DNA of 64,000 nt from Marinomonas spartinae (lineage in GTDB: Bacteria; Pseudomonadota; Gammaproteobacteria; Pseudomonadales; Marinomonadaceae): contig NZ_FLOB01000002.1 of assembly GCF_900089775.1 (NCBI RefSeq), positions 434,001 through 498,000 of the forward strand. The letters are read 5' to 3'. Both the position numbers and the translations under genes were made by a program. How positions within the stretch are numbered: the stretch's first letter is position 1; every line of letters begins with the position of its first letter. This document shows positions 9,000-19,591 of this stretch, piece after piece. The notes beneath the pieces were generated by a model. The model was not told the DNA's origin. It saw nothing but the letters and a program-made list of their open reading frames with translations, and searched no databases.

Positions 9000-10313
9000 T
9001 TGAGAAGAAGACACCCAACGCGACGTCCACCTAGCCCCCCGGCACTTGGTCCCATCCAGCTTTTTGAGATTGAGGGACTGACACATGACGCAAAGGGGGT
9101 GGCTCGTCAACAGGGTAAGGTCACCTTTATCTCTGGTGCCTTACCGGGTGAAACGGTAGAAGCACAAGTCAGCAAAGCGGGGCGTCGTTTTGATGAGGCG
9201 TCGTTGAATCAGGTTATTCACCACAGTCCAGATCGAGTGACTCCTGCCTGCCCGCATTTTTTCCAGTGCGGCGGATGCAGCTTTCAACATTTGGCTCAAG
9301 AAAAGCAATTGGATGCTAAGTACGACTGGCTAAAGGGGCAGATTCGTAAAGTAGTCTCCTCTGATGAGCCCTTGTCTGTGCTAGCGGATCAGCCGGTGGC
9401 ATATCGTCGTCGTGCCCGTTTATCGGTTCAGGTCAAAAAACAAAGGGTACAGTTAGGTTTTCGTGGAAAATCTTCGAACGAAATCGTATCAATTGATCGT
9501 TGTTTGGTGCTGACCACACCCCTTCAAGCCGTTTTTGAGTCACTTAAAACATCGCTTGCTGCTGATGCTTTAGCCAAAAAATTAGGGCACGTTGAGTTAT
9601 TGGAAGACAGTAAAGGTCTTGCGGTCACTTTTCGCTTGATTCAAGCATTGGATGATTCTCTCAAAGCACAGTGGGAGTCATGGGCCCAACAACAGCAAGT
9701 CGCACTGTATTGGCAACAGCCAGAGATGAAAAGGGCTGAGGTTGATGGCAATAGACGTTTTTATCAGCTTGATGATTTAAGGCTTCATTATCATCCCCAA
9801 GACTTTATTCAAGTTAATGCAGCTATGAATGAAAAAATGGTTAAGCAGGCTATGAACTGGTTGGAACCCTGCGAGCAAGATACGATATTAGACTTGTTTT
9901 GCGGTGTTGGTAATTTTTCTTTGCCTTTGGCTAAACGCGCAAAGCAGGTAGTAGGAGTTGAGCTTCAAGAAGAGATGGTGGCTGTAGCAGGGGAGAACGC
10001 GGCGGCTAATCATCTTGATAATGCACATTTTGTTGCCGCGGATTTAACCAAGCCTGTGAGTCGAGAGCTGAGCAATATAGCGTTTACGAAAGTATTGTTA
10101 GATCCGCCTCGTGCGGGGGCATTTGAGTTTTTGGAGGCAATAATTAATATGCGTCCTAAGCAAATCTTGTACGTTTCTTGCAGTGCTTCTACCTTAGCAA
10201 GAGATGCTGAATATTTAGTCACGAAAGGATATCGTGTTTTACGTGCAGGTTTGATGGATATGTTTCCCCAAACCTCACATGTAGAAACTATGATGTTACT
10301 GCAAAAGAAGTAA
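9000..10313 (+). CDS. rlmD: 23S rRNA (uracil1939-C5)-methyltransferase RlmD
   Basis: SAM-dependent methyltransferase acting on U1939 of 23S rRNA. 437 residues: N-terminal TRAM domain (about 22-75), iron-sulfur cluster cysteines in CPHFFQCGGC plus a fourth Cys in SIDRCLVL, SAM motif LDLFCGVGNFSLPLA, and the catalytic YVSCSASTLARD. The only plausible start is TTG at 9000, with AAGAGAC upstream; the basic, proline-rich first 20 residues are typical of this family's variable N-terminus. Sits between cysM and relA, as in Pseudomonas. Confidence 0.95.
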   Translation: MRRRHPTRRPPSPPALGPIQLFEIEGLTHDAKGVARQQGKVTFISGALPGETVEAQVSKAGRRFDEASLNQVIHHSPDRVTPACPHFFQCGGCSFQHLAQEKQLDAKYDWLKGQIRKVVSSDEPLSVLADQPVAYRRRARLSVQVKKQRVQLGFRGKSSNEIVSIDRCLVLTTPLQAVFESLKTSLAADALAKKLGHVELLEDSKGLAVTFRLIQALDDSLKAQWESWAQQQQVALYWQQPEMKRAEVDGNRRFYQLDDLRLHYHPQDFIQVNAAMNEKMVKQAMNWLEPCEQDTILDLFCGVGNFSLPLAKRAKQVVGVELQEEMVAVAGENAAANHLDNAHFVAADLTKPVSRELSNIAFTKVLLDPPRAGAFEFLEAIINMRPKQILYVSCSASTLARDAEYLVTKGYRVLRAGLMDMFPQTSHVETMMLLQKK

Positions 10314-10329
10314 TTTTAAGGGTAAGGCA

Positions 10330-12582
10330 ATGGTAACAGTAAGAAAAGATCACCCGATTTCATCAGATGGGACGGTTGATATTGATCTATGGATGGCGCA
10401 GTTTGCCAATACCGTCGATGACGGCTCAAGAGTGCCGCTACGTATGGCGTGTGAACTGGCTCGTAAAGCTGAATTTCAGTCTCCACGTCCTTCTTACTGG
10501 GGGCCACAAGCAAGTACTTTTCGAGCTGGGCTGGAGATGGTCGAGATCTTATCCAGTTTTCGTGCCGATCAGGACTCTTTGGTTGCGGCGGCTTTGTACC
10601 GTGTGGTTCGAGAAGATCAGTTGCCTATTTCTCATGTTGTTGACATGTTTGGGAGGAAAGTTGCTTCTATCATCGAAGGTGTGGTGCGAATGGGAGAGGT
10701 GTCGAAAAACCTAACCCTTGATTCCGCAGCGGAAGTATTAGGAAGCAGTGAAAATCAGCTGGAATCGTTGCGTAAGATGCTGGTGTCGATAATTGATGAT
10801 GTGCGAGTGGTGTTGATCAAGCTGGCAGAGCGTGCTTGCGCCATCAAGGAAGCCAAGCACCAAGATGAAGCGCGTCGAGTTGCCGTTGCCCTAGAAGTAC
10901 AAAGTGTTTATGCCCCATTGGCTCACCGTTTAGGTATTGGTCATATTAAATGGGAATTAGAAGATTTATCGTTTCGTTACCTTTATCCACAGGAATACAA
11001 ACGTGTTGCAACTTGGTTGGATGAAAAGCGCCTTGATCGTCAGCAATACATAGATGATGTAATTGCAATACTACGTAAGCGTTTAGAAGGTATTAATATT
11101 CACGCGGATTTAATGGGCCGTGCGAAACATATTTACAGCATCTGGCGTAAAATGAAGCGTAAAAACATCGGCTTTGATGAAGTGTACGATGTACGTGCCG
11201 TCCGTATCTTAGTGGATGAAACCATGGAGTGTTATGGCGTTCTAGGTGTGGTGCATAATTTATGGAAGCCCATCCCACAAGAGTTCGATGACTATATTAG
11301 TAATCCAAAAAGCAATGGTTATCAGTCTTTGCATACGGCGGTTATTGGTCCACAGGGCAGAGCATTAGAAATTCAGATCCGTACTAAGACCATGCACGAA
11401 GATGCTGAACTGGGCGTGTGTGCACATTGGAAGTACAAGGGAACGGATTTAAGCTCTAACAGCACAAGCTATGAAGAAAAGCTGCAGTGGTTAAGAACAA
11501 TCTTGGATTTCCATGAAGTGCAAGATGACTTTGAGTCTTTATCAGAACAAATTCGCAGTGAAATTGAGCAAGATCGTATTTATGTGTTCACTCCTGATGG
11601 GCATGTTGTGGATTTACCAGTGAATGCCACTCCGGTTGATTTTGCTTACCGCGTCCACACAGAAATTGGTCATCGTTGCCGTGGTGCCAAAATAAACGGC
11701 AAAATCGCCTCTTTGGTTACCCATCTTAAAACTGGTGATAAGGTTGAGATTCTTACCTCTAAAGAGGGCTCACCTAGCCGAGATTGGTTGCATCCTACCT
11801 TTGGTTATGTGCAAACCAATCGTGCTAGAGCGAAAATTCAAAATTGGTTTCGAAAAGAAGATCGTGAGAAAAACTTAGAAGCAGGGAAACTGATTCTCGA
11901 TAAGCAGATCAAGCGACTTGGTGTGGATGAAAGTCGCCTTGATTTAATGAAGTTGTCTTCTCGCTTTAATTTTTCCAACGCAGATGAAGTCTACGTGGCT
12001 TTAGGGGCTGGCGATATTCAGTTATCTCGTGTGCTTCATGCGATTGATGATCTGATGAGTCTGGATGGTAATGCATCTTCTGTCGTACGGCCTGTGAGAC
12101 TGAAGAAAAGTCGTCATAAATCCTCTGATAATGATGTGCATATTTTGGGAGTTGGAAAACTGCTGACACAAATGGCTAAATGTTGTTCGCCAGTGCCAGG
12201 GGATGAGATTGTCGGTTATATCACACAAGGTCGGGGCGTATCTATTCACAAACAAGATTGCACAAACATCATTCAGATGAGTGGTGAAGAGCCTGAACGT
12301 ATGGTGGAAGTGAGTTGGGGAGAAGAGGTGGATAACCTCTATCCGGTAAATATTCAGGTAGAAGCTTATGATCGAACCGGTCTGCTCAACGATATTACTG
12401 CGCTTTTGGCGAATGAAAAAGTCAATTTGTTGTCCATGAATACATTATCGACAAAAGAGAGTCATACAGCCGTCATTCGTTTCACTATTGAGGTGGGGGA
12501 GCTAGGGGTGTTGAGTAAGCTACTTCATCGTATTGATCAGCTTCCGAATGTGCTGAATGTGTTTAGGGAAAAAGACTTTTGA
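10330..12582 (+). CDS. relA: GTP pyrophosphokinase RelA, (p)ppGpp synthetase I
   Basis: Ribosome-associated synthetase of the stringent response alarmone. 750 residues: degenerate HD domain (AALYRVVRED replaces the catalytic HD motif), synthetase domain with EFDD at 318-321, the signature of monofunctional RelA rather than RxKD of bifunctional Rel/SpoT, then QSLHTAVIGP and EIQIRTKTMHEDAE, a TGS domain (DRIYVFTPDGHVVDLP), a zinc-finger-like stretch with AKCCSPVPGDEIVGY, and a C-terminal ACT domain (EAYDRTGLLNDIT). Starts 16 bases after rlmD and overlaps mazG. Confidence 0.98.
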   Translation: MVTVRKDHPISSDGTVDIDLWMAQFANTVDDGSRVPLRMACELARKAEFQSPRPSYWGPQASTFRAGLEMVEILSSFRADQDSLVAAALYRVVREDQLPISHVVDMFGRKVASIIEGVVRMGEVSKNLTLDSAAEVLGSSENQLESLRKMLVSIIDDVRVVLIKLAERACAIKEAKHQDEARRVAVALEVQSVYAPLAHRLGIGHIKWELEDLSFRYLYPQEYKRVATWLDEKRLDRQQYIDDVIAILRKRLEGINIHADLMGRAKHIYSIWRKMKRKNIGFDEVYDVRAVRILVDETMECYGVLGVVHNLWKPIPQEFDDYISNPKSNGYQSLHTAVIGPQGRALEIQIRTKTMHEDAELGVCAHWKYKGTDLSSNSTSYEEKLQWLRTILDFHEVQDDFESLSEQIRSEIEQDRIYVFTPDGHVVDLPVNATPVDFAYRVHTEIGHRCRGAKINGKIASLVTHLKTGDKVEILTSKEGSPSRDWLHPTFGYVQTNRARAKIQNWFRKEDREKNLEAGKLILDKQIKRLGVDESRLDLMKLSSRFNFSNADEVYVALGAGDIQLSRVLHAIDDLMSLDGNASSVVRPVRLKKSRHKSSDNDVHILGVGKLLTQMAKCCSPVPGDEIVGYITQGRGVSIHKQDCTNIIQMSGEEPERMVEVSWGEEVDNLYPVNIQVEAYDRTGLLNDITALLANEKVNLLSMNTLSTKESHTAVIRFTIEVGELGVLSKLLHRIDQLPNVLNVFREKDF

Positions 12583-13460
12583 GTGAGTTAGAACCCACTA
12601 TGACATCTATGGATCGTTTATTAACACTTATGGCCTGTTTGCGGGATAAAGAGCATGGCTGTGATTGGGATAAAAATCAAACCTATCAGACCATTGCGCC
12701 TTACACATTGGAAGAAGCTTATGAAGTGTTGGATGCGATTGAGCGTCGTGATTATGAGCATTTAAAGGAAGAGCTGGGTGACTTGCTCTTCCAAGTGGTG
12801 TTTTATGCACAAATAGGCAAAGAGGAGCAGCGTTTTGACTTTGATGATGTCGTCAATGAAATCGTTGATAAGATGCTGCGTCGCCATCCTCATATTTTTC
12901 CAGATGGAGACTTAGCGCGCTTTAGAGAAGCTCCTCCGGTTTCGCAAGAAGCATTGCAAGGCCAGTGGGAGCGTATCAAAGCAGAAGAAAAACGGCTGAA
13001 AAATCAGCGCTCTCAAGCTGAGGCCCTTGACGACGATGCCCGCAAAGATCATTCCTACGAAGAAGAGAGTCTATTAGATGGGGTTCCTGTCTCCATGCCT
13101 GCCTTGATGCAAGCTGAGAAACTGCAGAAAAAAGCCGCTAAAGTGGGCTTTGATTGGCCGGATACGGCGCCTGTCTTTGCCAAGATACGGGAAGAGTTAG
13201 CTGAACTGGAAGAAGCCATTCAACAAGCAGAGCAAGCGCACATTGAAGCGGAAATGGGCGATGTTTTGTTTGCTATGAGTAATTTGGCTCGCCATTTGAA
13301 AGTAGCGCCCGATGTGGCTTTAAATCGTACCAATGTAAAATTTCGCCGTCGCTTTGCTCGTATAGAAGCGTTAGTATCGGAAAGAGGAAAACGCTTAACG
13401 GATTGTTCTCTTGAGGAGCTAGATGTTTTATGGGAGCAATCGAAACGAGAAGGCCTGTAA
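12579..13460 (+). CDS. mazG: Nucleoside triphosphate pyrophosphohydrolase MazG
   Basis: House-cleaning enzyme that hydrolyses NTPs/dNTPs; in E. coli it lowers ppGpp effects and opposes MazEF. 293 residues, about 30 longer than E. coli MazG. Two MazG domains: the first has the metal motif EELGDLLFQVVFYAQ, the second EAEMGDVLFAMSNLARH. The extra length lies mainly in an acidic linker around 145-170. TTG at 12579 overlaps the relA stop (TTGA); in-frame ATGs at 12600 and 12609 are alternatives, and the latter fits the E. coli N-terminus MDRLLT best. Coupled to relA. Confidence 0.95.
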   Translation: MSELEPTMTSMDRLLTLMACLRDKEHGCDWDKNQTYQTIAPYTLEEAYEVLDAIERRDYEHLKEELGDLLFQVVFYAQIGKEEQRFDFDDVVNEIVDKMLRRHPHIFPDGDLARFREAPPVSQEALQGQWERIKAEEKRLKNQRSQAEALDDDARKDHSYEEESLLDGVPVSMPALMQAEKLQKKAAKVGFDWPDTAPVFAKIREELAELEEAIQQAEQAHIEAEMGDVLFAMSNLARHLKVAPDVALNRTNVKFRRRFARIEALVSERGKRLTDCSLEELDVLWEQSKREGL

Positions 13461-13494
13461 GCTCTCGTTAACAATAATGATAACTATTGAAGCC

Positions 13495-13524
13495 AAAAGA
13501 TACAGGTGTTTTGTTGTGTCTTTT
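13495..13524 (+). terminator. Possible weak terminator after mazG
   Basis: AAAAGATACA (13495-13504) pairs with TGTGTCTTTT (13515-13524) over ten positions including one G-U, with a 10-base loop. The stem is AU-rich and the T run is short and interrupted, so termination would be inefficient. It lies 35 bases after the mazG stop and about 20 before the ppc ribosome site, so it could instead shape the ppc leader. Confidence 0.3.
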
Positions 13525-13543
13525 GTTTGAAAGGAGGGGTGAA

Positions 13544-16174
13544 GTGAGTGACCGTCAAGCATCATTACGTGAAAATGTGAGATTACTCGGGGATTGTCTA
13601 GGGGAAACCATGAGCAATCACTTGGGAGAGGATTTTTTACAAACGGTCGAGAAGGTCCGTCAGTTATCAAAAGATGGCCGTCACTCAGGGGACTCAGCTG
13701 CACTGATTGAAGCACTGGAAGCACTGGATGAAAAAGACATTGTGCCAGTGGCGCGTGCTTTTAATCAGTTTTTGAACCTGTCAAATATTGCTGAGCAATA
13801 TCATCGAGTTCATCGCCGTCGTACTAACGAAAGCCTTGGTATATACCAAAATCCGGTGGGAGATTTACTGGGGCGTTTGTCAAAGGAAGGGGTTTCCTCA
13901 GAGCAAATGCTTAATGCTTTGCAAAAACAGTCAATTGAGTTAGTGCTCACTGCCCACCCAACGGAAGTGGTTAGACGCTCACTTATCCGCAAATACGATA
14001 ATATTTCAACGGAACTTGAAGCATTAGATAAAGATAATATTCTTCCTTTAGAGGAAGCGAGACACATTCGCCGCCTTAAAGAAATCATTACCCAAGCATG
14101 GCATACCGATGAAATTCGTGAGCAGCGTCCCACGCCAGTTGATGAGGCAAAGTGGGGGTTCGCGGTCATAGAGCAGTCCTTATGGGAGGCCGTTCCAGGC
14201 TTTTTCCGTCAATTAGATAAGCAGTATCGTCAGTATTCTGATATGGAGCATTTGCCTCTAAATTTGGCGCCCATTCGCTTTGCGACTTGGATGGGGGGAG
14301 ATCGAGACGGCAACCCTAATGTCACCCACAAAGTTACCGAAGAAGTCACATTATTGGCTCGGTGGATGGCCGCTGACTTATATATTAAAGATTTGAATGT
14401 TTTGCGTTCTGAGTTTTCGATGACTCAGTGTAATGCCGCTTTACGTGAACGCGTGGGAGATAGTCCTCAGCCTTACCGAGAAGTGTTACGCCGTTTAGAA
14501 CAAAGTATGATCGCGACTAAAGAGTGGGCCCAAGCGCGCTTGGATGGTCGGACTGAGAGTACTGAGAGCATTATGCTGGACAGTCAGGAATTAATGGATG
14601 ATTTGACTTTGTGCTATCAGTCTCTGATCGATTGCGGCATGAAAGTCATAGCAAATGGCGCTCTATTAGACTTGATTCGCTGTGCAGCCACGTTTGGCTT
14701 AACCTTGGTGAAGTTGGATGTGCGTCAAGATGCCTCGCGTCATATTGAAGCCTTGTCAGCGATTACCCGCTTTTATGGGGTAGGAGATTATGCCGAATGG
14801 GATGAAGCTTCCCGTCAGGCGTTTTTGTTGACAGAACTGAATTCTAAGCGTCCTTTGTTGCCTTTAGATTGGTCGCCGACGCCCGAGGTTAAAGAAGTGC
14901 TGGATACCTTTGCTATGATCGCTAGGGGGGAAGGCAGTTCATTTGGTTCCTATGTGATTTCTATGGCCAGCGCGCCGTCAGATGTATTGGCGGTTGCTTT
15001 AATGCTAAAAGAGTCAGGTGTGCGTTTTCCTATGCGTATTGTACCGCTGTTTGAAACTTTAGCGGATCTCGATAATGCTGAACCGATCATTGAGCAGCTT
15101 TTTGCCATTCCATGGTATAGAGCTTATATCAACGGTCATCAAGAAGTCATGATAGGGTATTCTGACTCGGCGAAAGATGCGGGGCAAATTGCGGCAACAT
15201 GGGGACAGTATCGCGCTCAAGAGGCTTTAACGGGGCTGTGTAAACGTCATGGTGTACACTTAACCTTGTTTCATGGGCGTGGTGGCACCGTTGGTCGTGG
15301 TGGTGGTCCTGCCCACGTGGCTATTTTGTCCCAACCTCCTGGTTCAGTAAACGGTTCCATTCGTGTCACAGAACAAGGGGAAATGATTCGTTTTAAGTTT
15401 GGTATCCCTGATATTGCTGTACGCTCGTTGGAACTGTATTGCTCTGCGGTACTGGAGTCGACTTTGACACCTTCTTCTGCACCAAAAGAAGAGTGGCGGG
15501 CCATTATGGATGAGATGGCCGAAGTCGGCATGAACCAATATCGTTCTATTGTACGCGGCCATGAAGATTTTGTGGCGTATTTTAGGGCGACAACGCCTGA
15601 GCAAGAATTGGCTAAGCTGCCGTTGGGGTCTCGGCCTGCGCGTCGTCGCTCAGATGGTGGTGTCGAGAGTTTGCGAGCTATTCCTTGGATCTTTGCGTGG
15701 ATGCAAATTCGTCTCATGTTACCTGCTTGGCTAGGAGCTGAAAGTGCATTAGAGCAAGCCATCGAATCGGGCAATTTAGATAAACTGCGGGAAATGCATA
15801 AAAAATGGCCGTTCTTTGGCGCTTATTTGGATATGCTTGATATGGTTTTGGCTAAGGCTGAGCCAGATATTGCTGAGTATTATGAGAAGCGTCTAGTGGA
15901 TGAAGAGCTTAAGGGGCTAGGGCGTTTATTGCGTAGCAAGTTGTCTCAGGTGCGTGAATTGGTTAAAGAGTTGAAACAACAGGACCGACTGATTGAAGAC
16001 AATAAAACCATTCGCCAGTCCATCGATGTTCGTAATCCTTATATTGACCCTTTGCATTATTTGCAGGCTGAATTGCTGCATCGAAGTCGTAAAAAGCCTG
16101 ATAATCCAGAAGTAAATAAGGCGTTAATGATTACGATGGCAGGGATTGCTAGCGGTATGCAAAATACGGGCTAG
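13544..16174 (+). CDS. ppc: Phosphoenolpyruvate carboxylase
   Basis: Anaplerotic enzyme converting PEP and bicarbonate to oxaloacetate. 876 residues, close to E. coli. Catalytic motifs: VLTAHPTEVVRRS (active-site His), WMGGDRDGNPNVT, and FHGRGGTVGRGGGP; the C-terminus ends in the conserved QNTG. GTG at 13544 follows a very strong AAGGAGGGG and gives the normal N-terminus SLRENVRLLG; the frame is open 19 codons further upstream but that part is unlike the family. Transcribed alone or from mazG readthrough. Confidence 0.98.
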   Translation: MSDRQASLRENVRLLGDCLGETMSNHLGEDFLQTVEKVRQLSKDGRHSGDSAALIEALEALDEKDIVPVARAFNQFLNLSNIAEQYHRVHRRRTNESLGIYQNPVGDLLGRLSKEGVSSEQMLNALQKQSIELVLTAHPTEVVRRSLIRKYDNISTELEALDKDNILPLEEARHIRRLKEIITQAWHTDEIREQRPTPVDEAKWGFAVIEQSLWEAVPGFFRQLDKQYRQYSDMEHLPLNLAPIRFATWMGGDRDGNPNVTHKVTEEVTLLARWMAADLYIKDLNVLRSEFSMTQCNAALRERVGDSPQPYREVLRRLEQSMIATKEWAQARLDGRTESTESIMLDSQELMDDLTLCYQSLIDCGMKVIANGALLDLIRCAATFGLTLVKLDVRQDASRHIEALSAITRFYGVGDYAEWDEASRQAFLLTELNSKRPLLPLDWSPTPEVKEVLDTFAMIARGEGSSFGSYVISMASAPSDVLAVALMLKESGVRFPMRIVPLFETLADLDNAEPIIEQLFAIPWYRAYINGHQEVMIGYSDSAKDAGQIAATWGQYRAQEALTGLCKRHGVHLTLFHGRGGTVGRGGGPAHVAILSQPPGSVNGSIRVTEQGEMIRFKFGIPDIAVRSLELYCSAVLESTLTPSSAPKEEWRAIMDEMAEVGMNQYRSIVRGHEDFVAYFRATTPEQELAKLPLGSRPARRRSDGGVESLRAIPWIFAWMQIRLMLPAWLGAESALEQAIESGNLDKLREMHKKWPFFGAYLDMLDMVLAKAEPDIAEYYEKRLVDEELKGLGRLLRSKLSQVRELVKELKQQDRLIEDNKTIRQSIDVRNPYIDPLHYLQAELLHRSRKKPDNPEVNKALMITMAGIASGMQNTG

Positions 16175-17056
<882 letters not shown>

Positions 17057-17063
17057 TTATTCG

Positions 17064-17789
17064 ATGGTGGCAATTTTAGCATTAGATACATCTACCTCGG
17101 CTTGTTCTGTTGCATTGAATATTGATGGTGTGGTATTGGAAGATTTTCGTATGGCGCCACGTCAGCATAATGATTTGATTCTGCCTATGGTAGAGCAGAT
17201 TTTGCAGCAAGCCGGTGTGGCTATACAGGACCTGGATGCCATTGCGTTTGGGCGAGGTCCTGGATCTTTTACTGGGCTTCGTATCAGTGCCGGTATCGTG
17301 CAAGGATTGGCTTATGGTGCAGATTTACCTGTCATTCCTATTTCGACGTTAGCGGCTCAAGCACTGGAAGGCTTCCAGAAAACTGGATTGCATCATTGGT
17401 TGTCAGCACTGGATGCCCGCATGGGAGAAATCTATGTTGCAGGGTACTTTGTTGATAAGGTGACGGGAGGGGATAAGACAACAGAGCGGTATAGTGTGAA
17501 GACCTTGCTCGATGAGCGTGTGATTCAGCCCGAGAGACTAGAAGCTCTGTCATTGCCCTACCAAGGTGTTGGGTCGGGGTGGCGATACGATGAAATACTC
17601 ACCGGTTTATTGCCAGCTCAACCGGAACAGGTGCTGGTGGAGGTTGCGCCGCGAGCGGCCTGCATTGCACAACTGGCCATTGTTGCTTTTGAAAAAGGAG
17701 AAACAGTGTCGGCTTACGATGCGATTCCTATTTATTTAAGAGATGAAATTACCTGGGAGAAACAAGCGCCTAGAATAGGAAAACGCTAG
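17064..17789 (+). CDS. tsaB: tRNA threonylcarbamoyladenosine factor TsaB
   Basis: Scaffold partner of TsaD and TsaE in making t6A37 of ANN-decoding tRNAs. 241 residues. ASKHA-fold N-terminus AILALDTSTSACSVAL and the family motif FGRGPGSFTGLRI are clear; the C-terminal part ends with PIYLRDEITWEK, typical of TsaB. ATG at 17064 is the first codon, with GTG immediately after as an alternative. Followed by a strong intrinsic terminator. Confidence 0.96.
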   Translation: MVAILALDTSTSACSVALNIDGVVLEDFRMAPRQHNDLILPMVEQILQQAGVAIQDLDAIAFGRGPGSFTGLRISAGIVQGLAYGADLPVIPISTLAAQALEGFQKTGLHHWLSALDARMGEIYVAGYFVDKVTGGDKTTERYSVKTLLDERVIQPERLEALSLPYQGVGSGWRYDEILTGLLPAQPEQVLVEVAPRAACIAQLAIVAFEKGETVSAYDAIPIYLRDEITWEKQAPRIGKR

Positions 17790-17835
17790 GGTGAGCTTTA
17801 TTTTTCTTTAGCGTACATTTTGTAATGACTCTGTT

Positions 17836-17861
17836 ATCACCTCTTTCGAGGTGATTTTTTT
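17836..17861 (+). terminator. Intrinsic terminator after tsaB
   Basis: Perfect 8-bp stem ATCACCTC/GAGGTGAT, four-base loop TTTC, then seven T. Lies 46 bases past the tsaB stop and closes the adk-tsaB unit. Confidence 0.9.
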
Positions 17862-18259
17862 AAGCGGACTCTGTAAATATAGTAAATGTCGGTTGGTCGC
17901 TGTTATTTTGGGGGCTGTTAAAATGGGTATTTTTATGAGAAAAGCGATATTAATAAATTGTGCATTACTGTGAATAGTGAGCGCTTTTTTACAATGGAGA
18001 TTCGTTCTCAACTTCCTGTGATGAAAGTCAATAATAGTGTGTCACCTTCATGATTTCTCTATAATAAGAAAGTGTCTGGTATCGTGAATTTATTGACTCC
18101 CGTCTCTGTAAGGCTTTTTGAAAAGCCTATTCTCATAACAGTGGCTCATGCTTTCGGTACATAGAAGATTATTAGTAAAAGTTCAATCCGTTCTTCAGAG
18201 ATACCAAAATGCCAAAGCGATGATATCGGGTAGCCCTTGAAATCAATTAATTGGAGTAG
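17862..18259 (+). other. Long gap upstream of rsmJ
   Basis: About 400 bases without a supported gene. It holds two tiny open frames, 16 codons from 17922 and 20 codons from 17994 to 18053, neither with a ribosome site, a consensus-like TATAAT at 18060-18065 without a matching -35, and a hairpin AGGCTTTT/AAAAGCCT (18111-18128) with a two-base loop and no T tract. It may be a gene remnant, a small RNA locus or plain spacer; the sequence does not decide. Confidence 0.3.
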
Positions 18260-19051
18260 ATGTTTTTGTTTAGTCGTTTTGCTGTCGCCTCACTGGATGT
18301 TGTATTCGATCACTTGAGTAAACAATTGGCCGATGAATTAAATGTATCACTTTATCGACTTGATAAGCCGCTGAAATATGTGGATGAATACGGCTATTTG
18401 TTGTTAGTAGGGGAAAACGGTGTGAGTTTGGCTAAAACGGGCAAGGGCGCACCTAAACCTGTGCTGGTTGAGTTCACTTCCGGTGCGACGGATCACCGAC
18501 GACGATTTGGTGGAGGAAAAGGTCAGGATATTGCTAAAGCGGTTGGTTTAAATAAGCGTAATGGTCTGCGTGTGCTTGATGCAACTGCTGGTTTGGGTCG
18601 TGATGCGTTCGTGTTAGCCAGTCTTGGCTGTCAGCTGTCATTGTGTGAGCGTGTGGGCTTTGTTAGAGCAATGCTTAAAGATGGTTTAGCCCGTGCTTTA
18701 AATCATCAAGAAGTGGGTGAAATTGTTGCTAGAATGACTTTATTGGATACGGATATTCAATCCATCACTGGACAAATGTTTGATGTGATCTATCTTGATC
18801 CCATGTATCCGCATACGGACAAATCGTCTGCGGCGGCAAAAAAAGAAATGGCATTTTTCCGTGATTTGGTTGGCAAAGATGAGGACGCTGATGCTCTTTT
18901 ACCCATAGCACTTGAACTAGCGGAATATCGAGTCGTTGTAAAGCGGCCTAAAGGTGCGCCCTTTTTGAGTGGAATGGTGCCAACTTACCAACTTGAGGGA
19001 AAAGCTGGGCGATTTGACGTCCATGTTCTAAAATCATTAGAGGCCAGTTAG
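18260..19051 (+). CDS. rsmJ: 16S rRNA (guanine1516-N2)-methyltransferase RsmJ
   Basis: SAM-dependent enzyme methylating G1516 of 16S rRNA. 263 residues. Family motifs: [25 protein letters not shown], the SAM loop [17 protein letters not shown], and the catalytic [24 protein letters not shown] near the end is also typical. ATG has GGAG six bases upstream. The first 40 residues are less conserved. Convergent with slyX. Confidence 0.94.
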   Translation: MFLFSRFAVASLDVVFDHLSKQLADELNVSLYRLDKPLKYVDEYGYLLLVGENGVSLAKTGKGAPKPVLVEFTSGATDHRRRFGGGKGQDIAKAVGLNKRNGLRVLDATAGLGRDAFVLASLGCQLSLCERVGFVRAMLKDGLARALNHQEVGEIVARMTLLDTDIQSITGQMFDVIYLDPMYPHTDKSSAAAKKEMAFFRDLVGKDEDADALLPIALELAEYRVVVKRPKGAPFLSGMVPTYQLEGKAGRFDVHVLKSLEAS

Positions 19052-19070
19052 TTCTATTATCTGTGTTGAT

Positions 19071-19086
19071 ATAGTGGGTTCACTAT
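19071..19086. terminator. Weak hairpin between rsmJ and slyX
   Basis: ATAGTG/CACTAT 6-bp stem with loop GGTT, between the convergent stops, followed by an AT-rich stretch rather than a pure T run. A possible weak bidirectional terminator. Confidence 0.3.
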
Positions 19087-19091
19087 TATTA

Positions 19092-19313
19092 CTAATAATG
19101 GGGTGGCTTGTCGTCGCCATGGATAGTTTGTTGTTGGCGATAGTTTTCTAATTGTTTGGCTAGAAAAGATAATTTTTCTTGTATCAATAAAAGATCTTTT
19201 TGTTGTAGGGCGATGGTTTTATTTAGGCTATCGATAGTGTCTTCTTGAAATTGCACTTGGTATTCGAGTTCATCAACTCGTTGCTCGATATCTGAGGTGT
19301 TCATTGATGGCAT
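19092..19313 (-). CDS. slyX: SlyX family coiled-coil protein
   Basis: 73 residues of unknown cellular role. Mostly one heptad-patterned coiled coil (about 6-60: QRVDELEYQVQFQEDTIDSL, then LQQKDLLLIQEKLSFLAKQL) and the family's hallmark C-terminus PPHY. Two starts are possible, ATG at 19313 and ATG three codons later; neither has a good ribosome site. Opposite to rsmJ and divergent from the cold-shock gene. Confidence 0.85.
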   Translation of the reverse strand: MPSMNTSDIEQRVDELEYQVQFQEDTIDSLNKTIALQQKDLLLIQEKLSFLAKQLENYRQQQTIHGDDKPPHY

Positions 19314-19591
19314 CAGTATGGTAACCTTAATGAGCTAAGCTCTTAATTTGGGAGCCATTCTCTATGGATTACCCGTAATTGATTACGTGTAAAAATAGAA
19401 AAGGCGAAAAATTGCTCTTTTAAACAAGATGGTTATCTTACTACGATCATCTTTCGCTTCACATGGCAATTTTGAAAGAGTGTAGTAAAATTTTTAATTT
19501 TTCACATTTGTATAAAATAAAACGGGGTGTCTTGTTTTGGTAAATAATCGCCTCGTCTCAACAACTCAACATATTAATAAGAGATACAGTT

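Noticed and set aside
15271..15774. 167-codon open frame opposite ppc
   Set aside because: Lies wholly within the conserved ppc coding sequence, with no ribosome site or family match.
18111..18128. Hairpin AGGCTTTT/AAAAGCCT as a terminator
   Set aside because: Loop of only two bases and no T tract after it.
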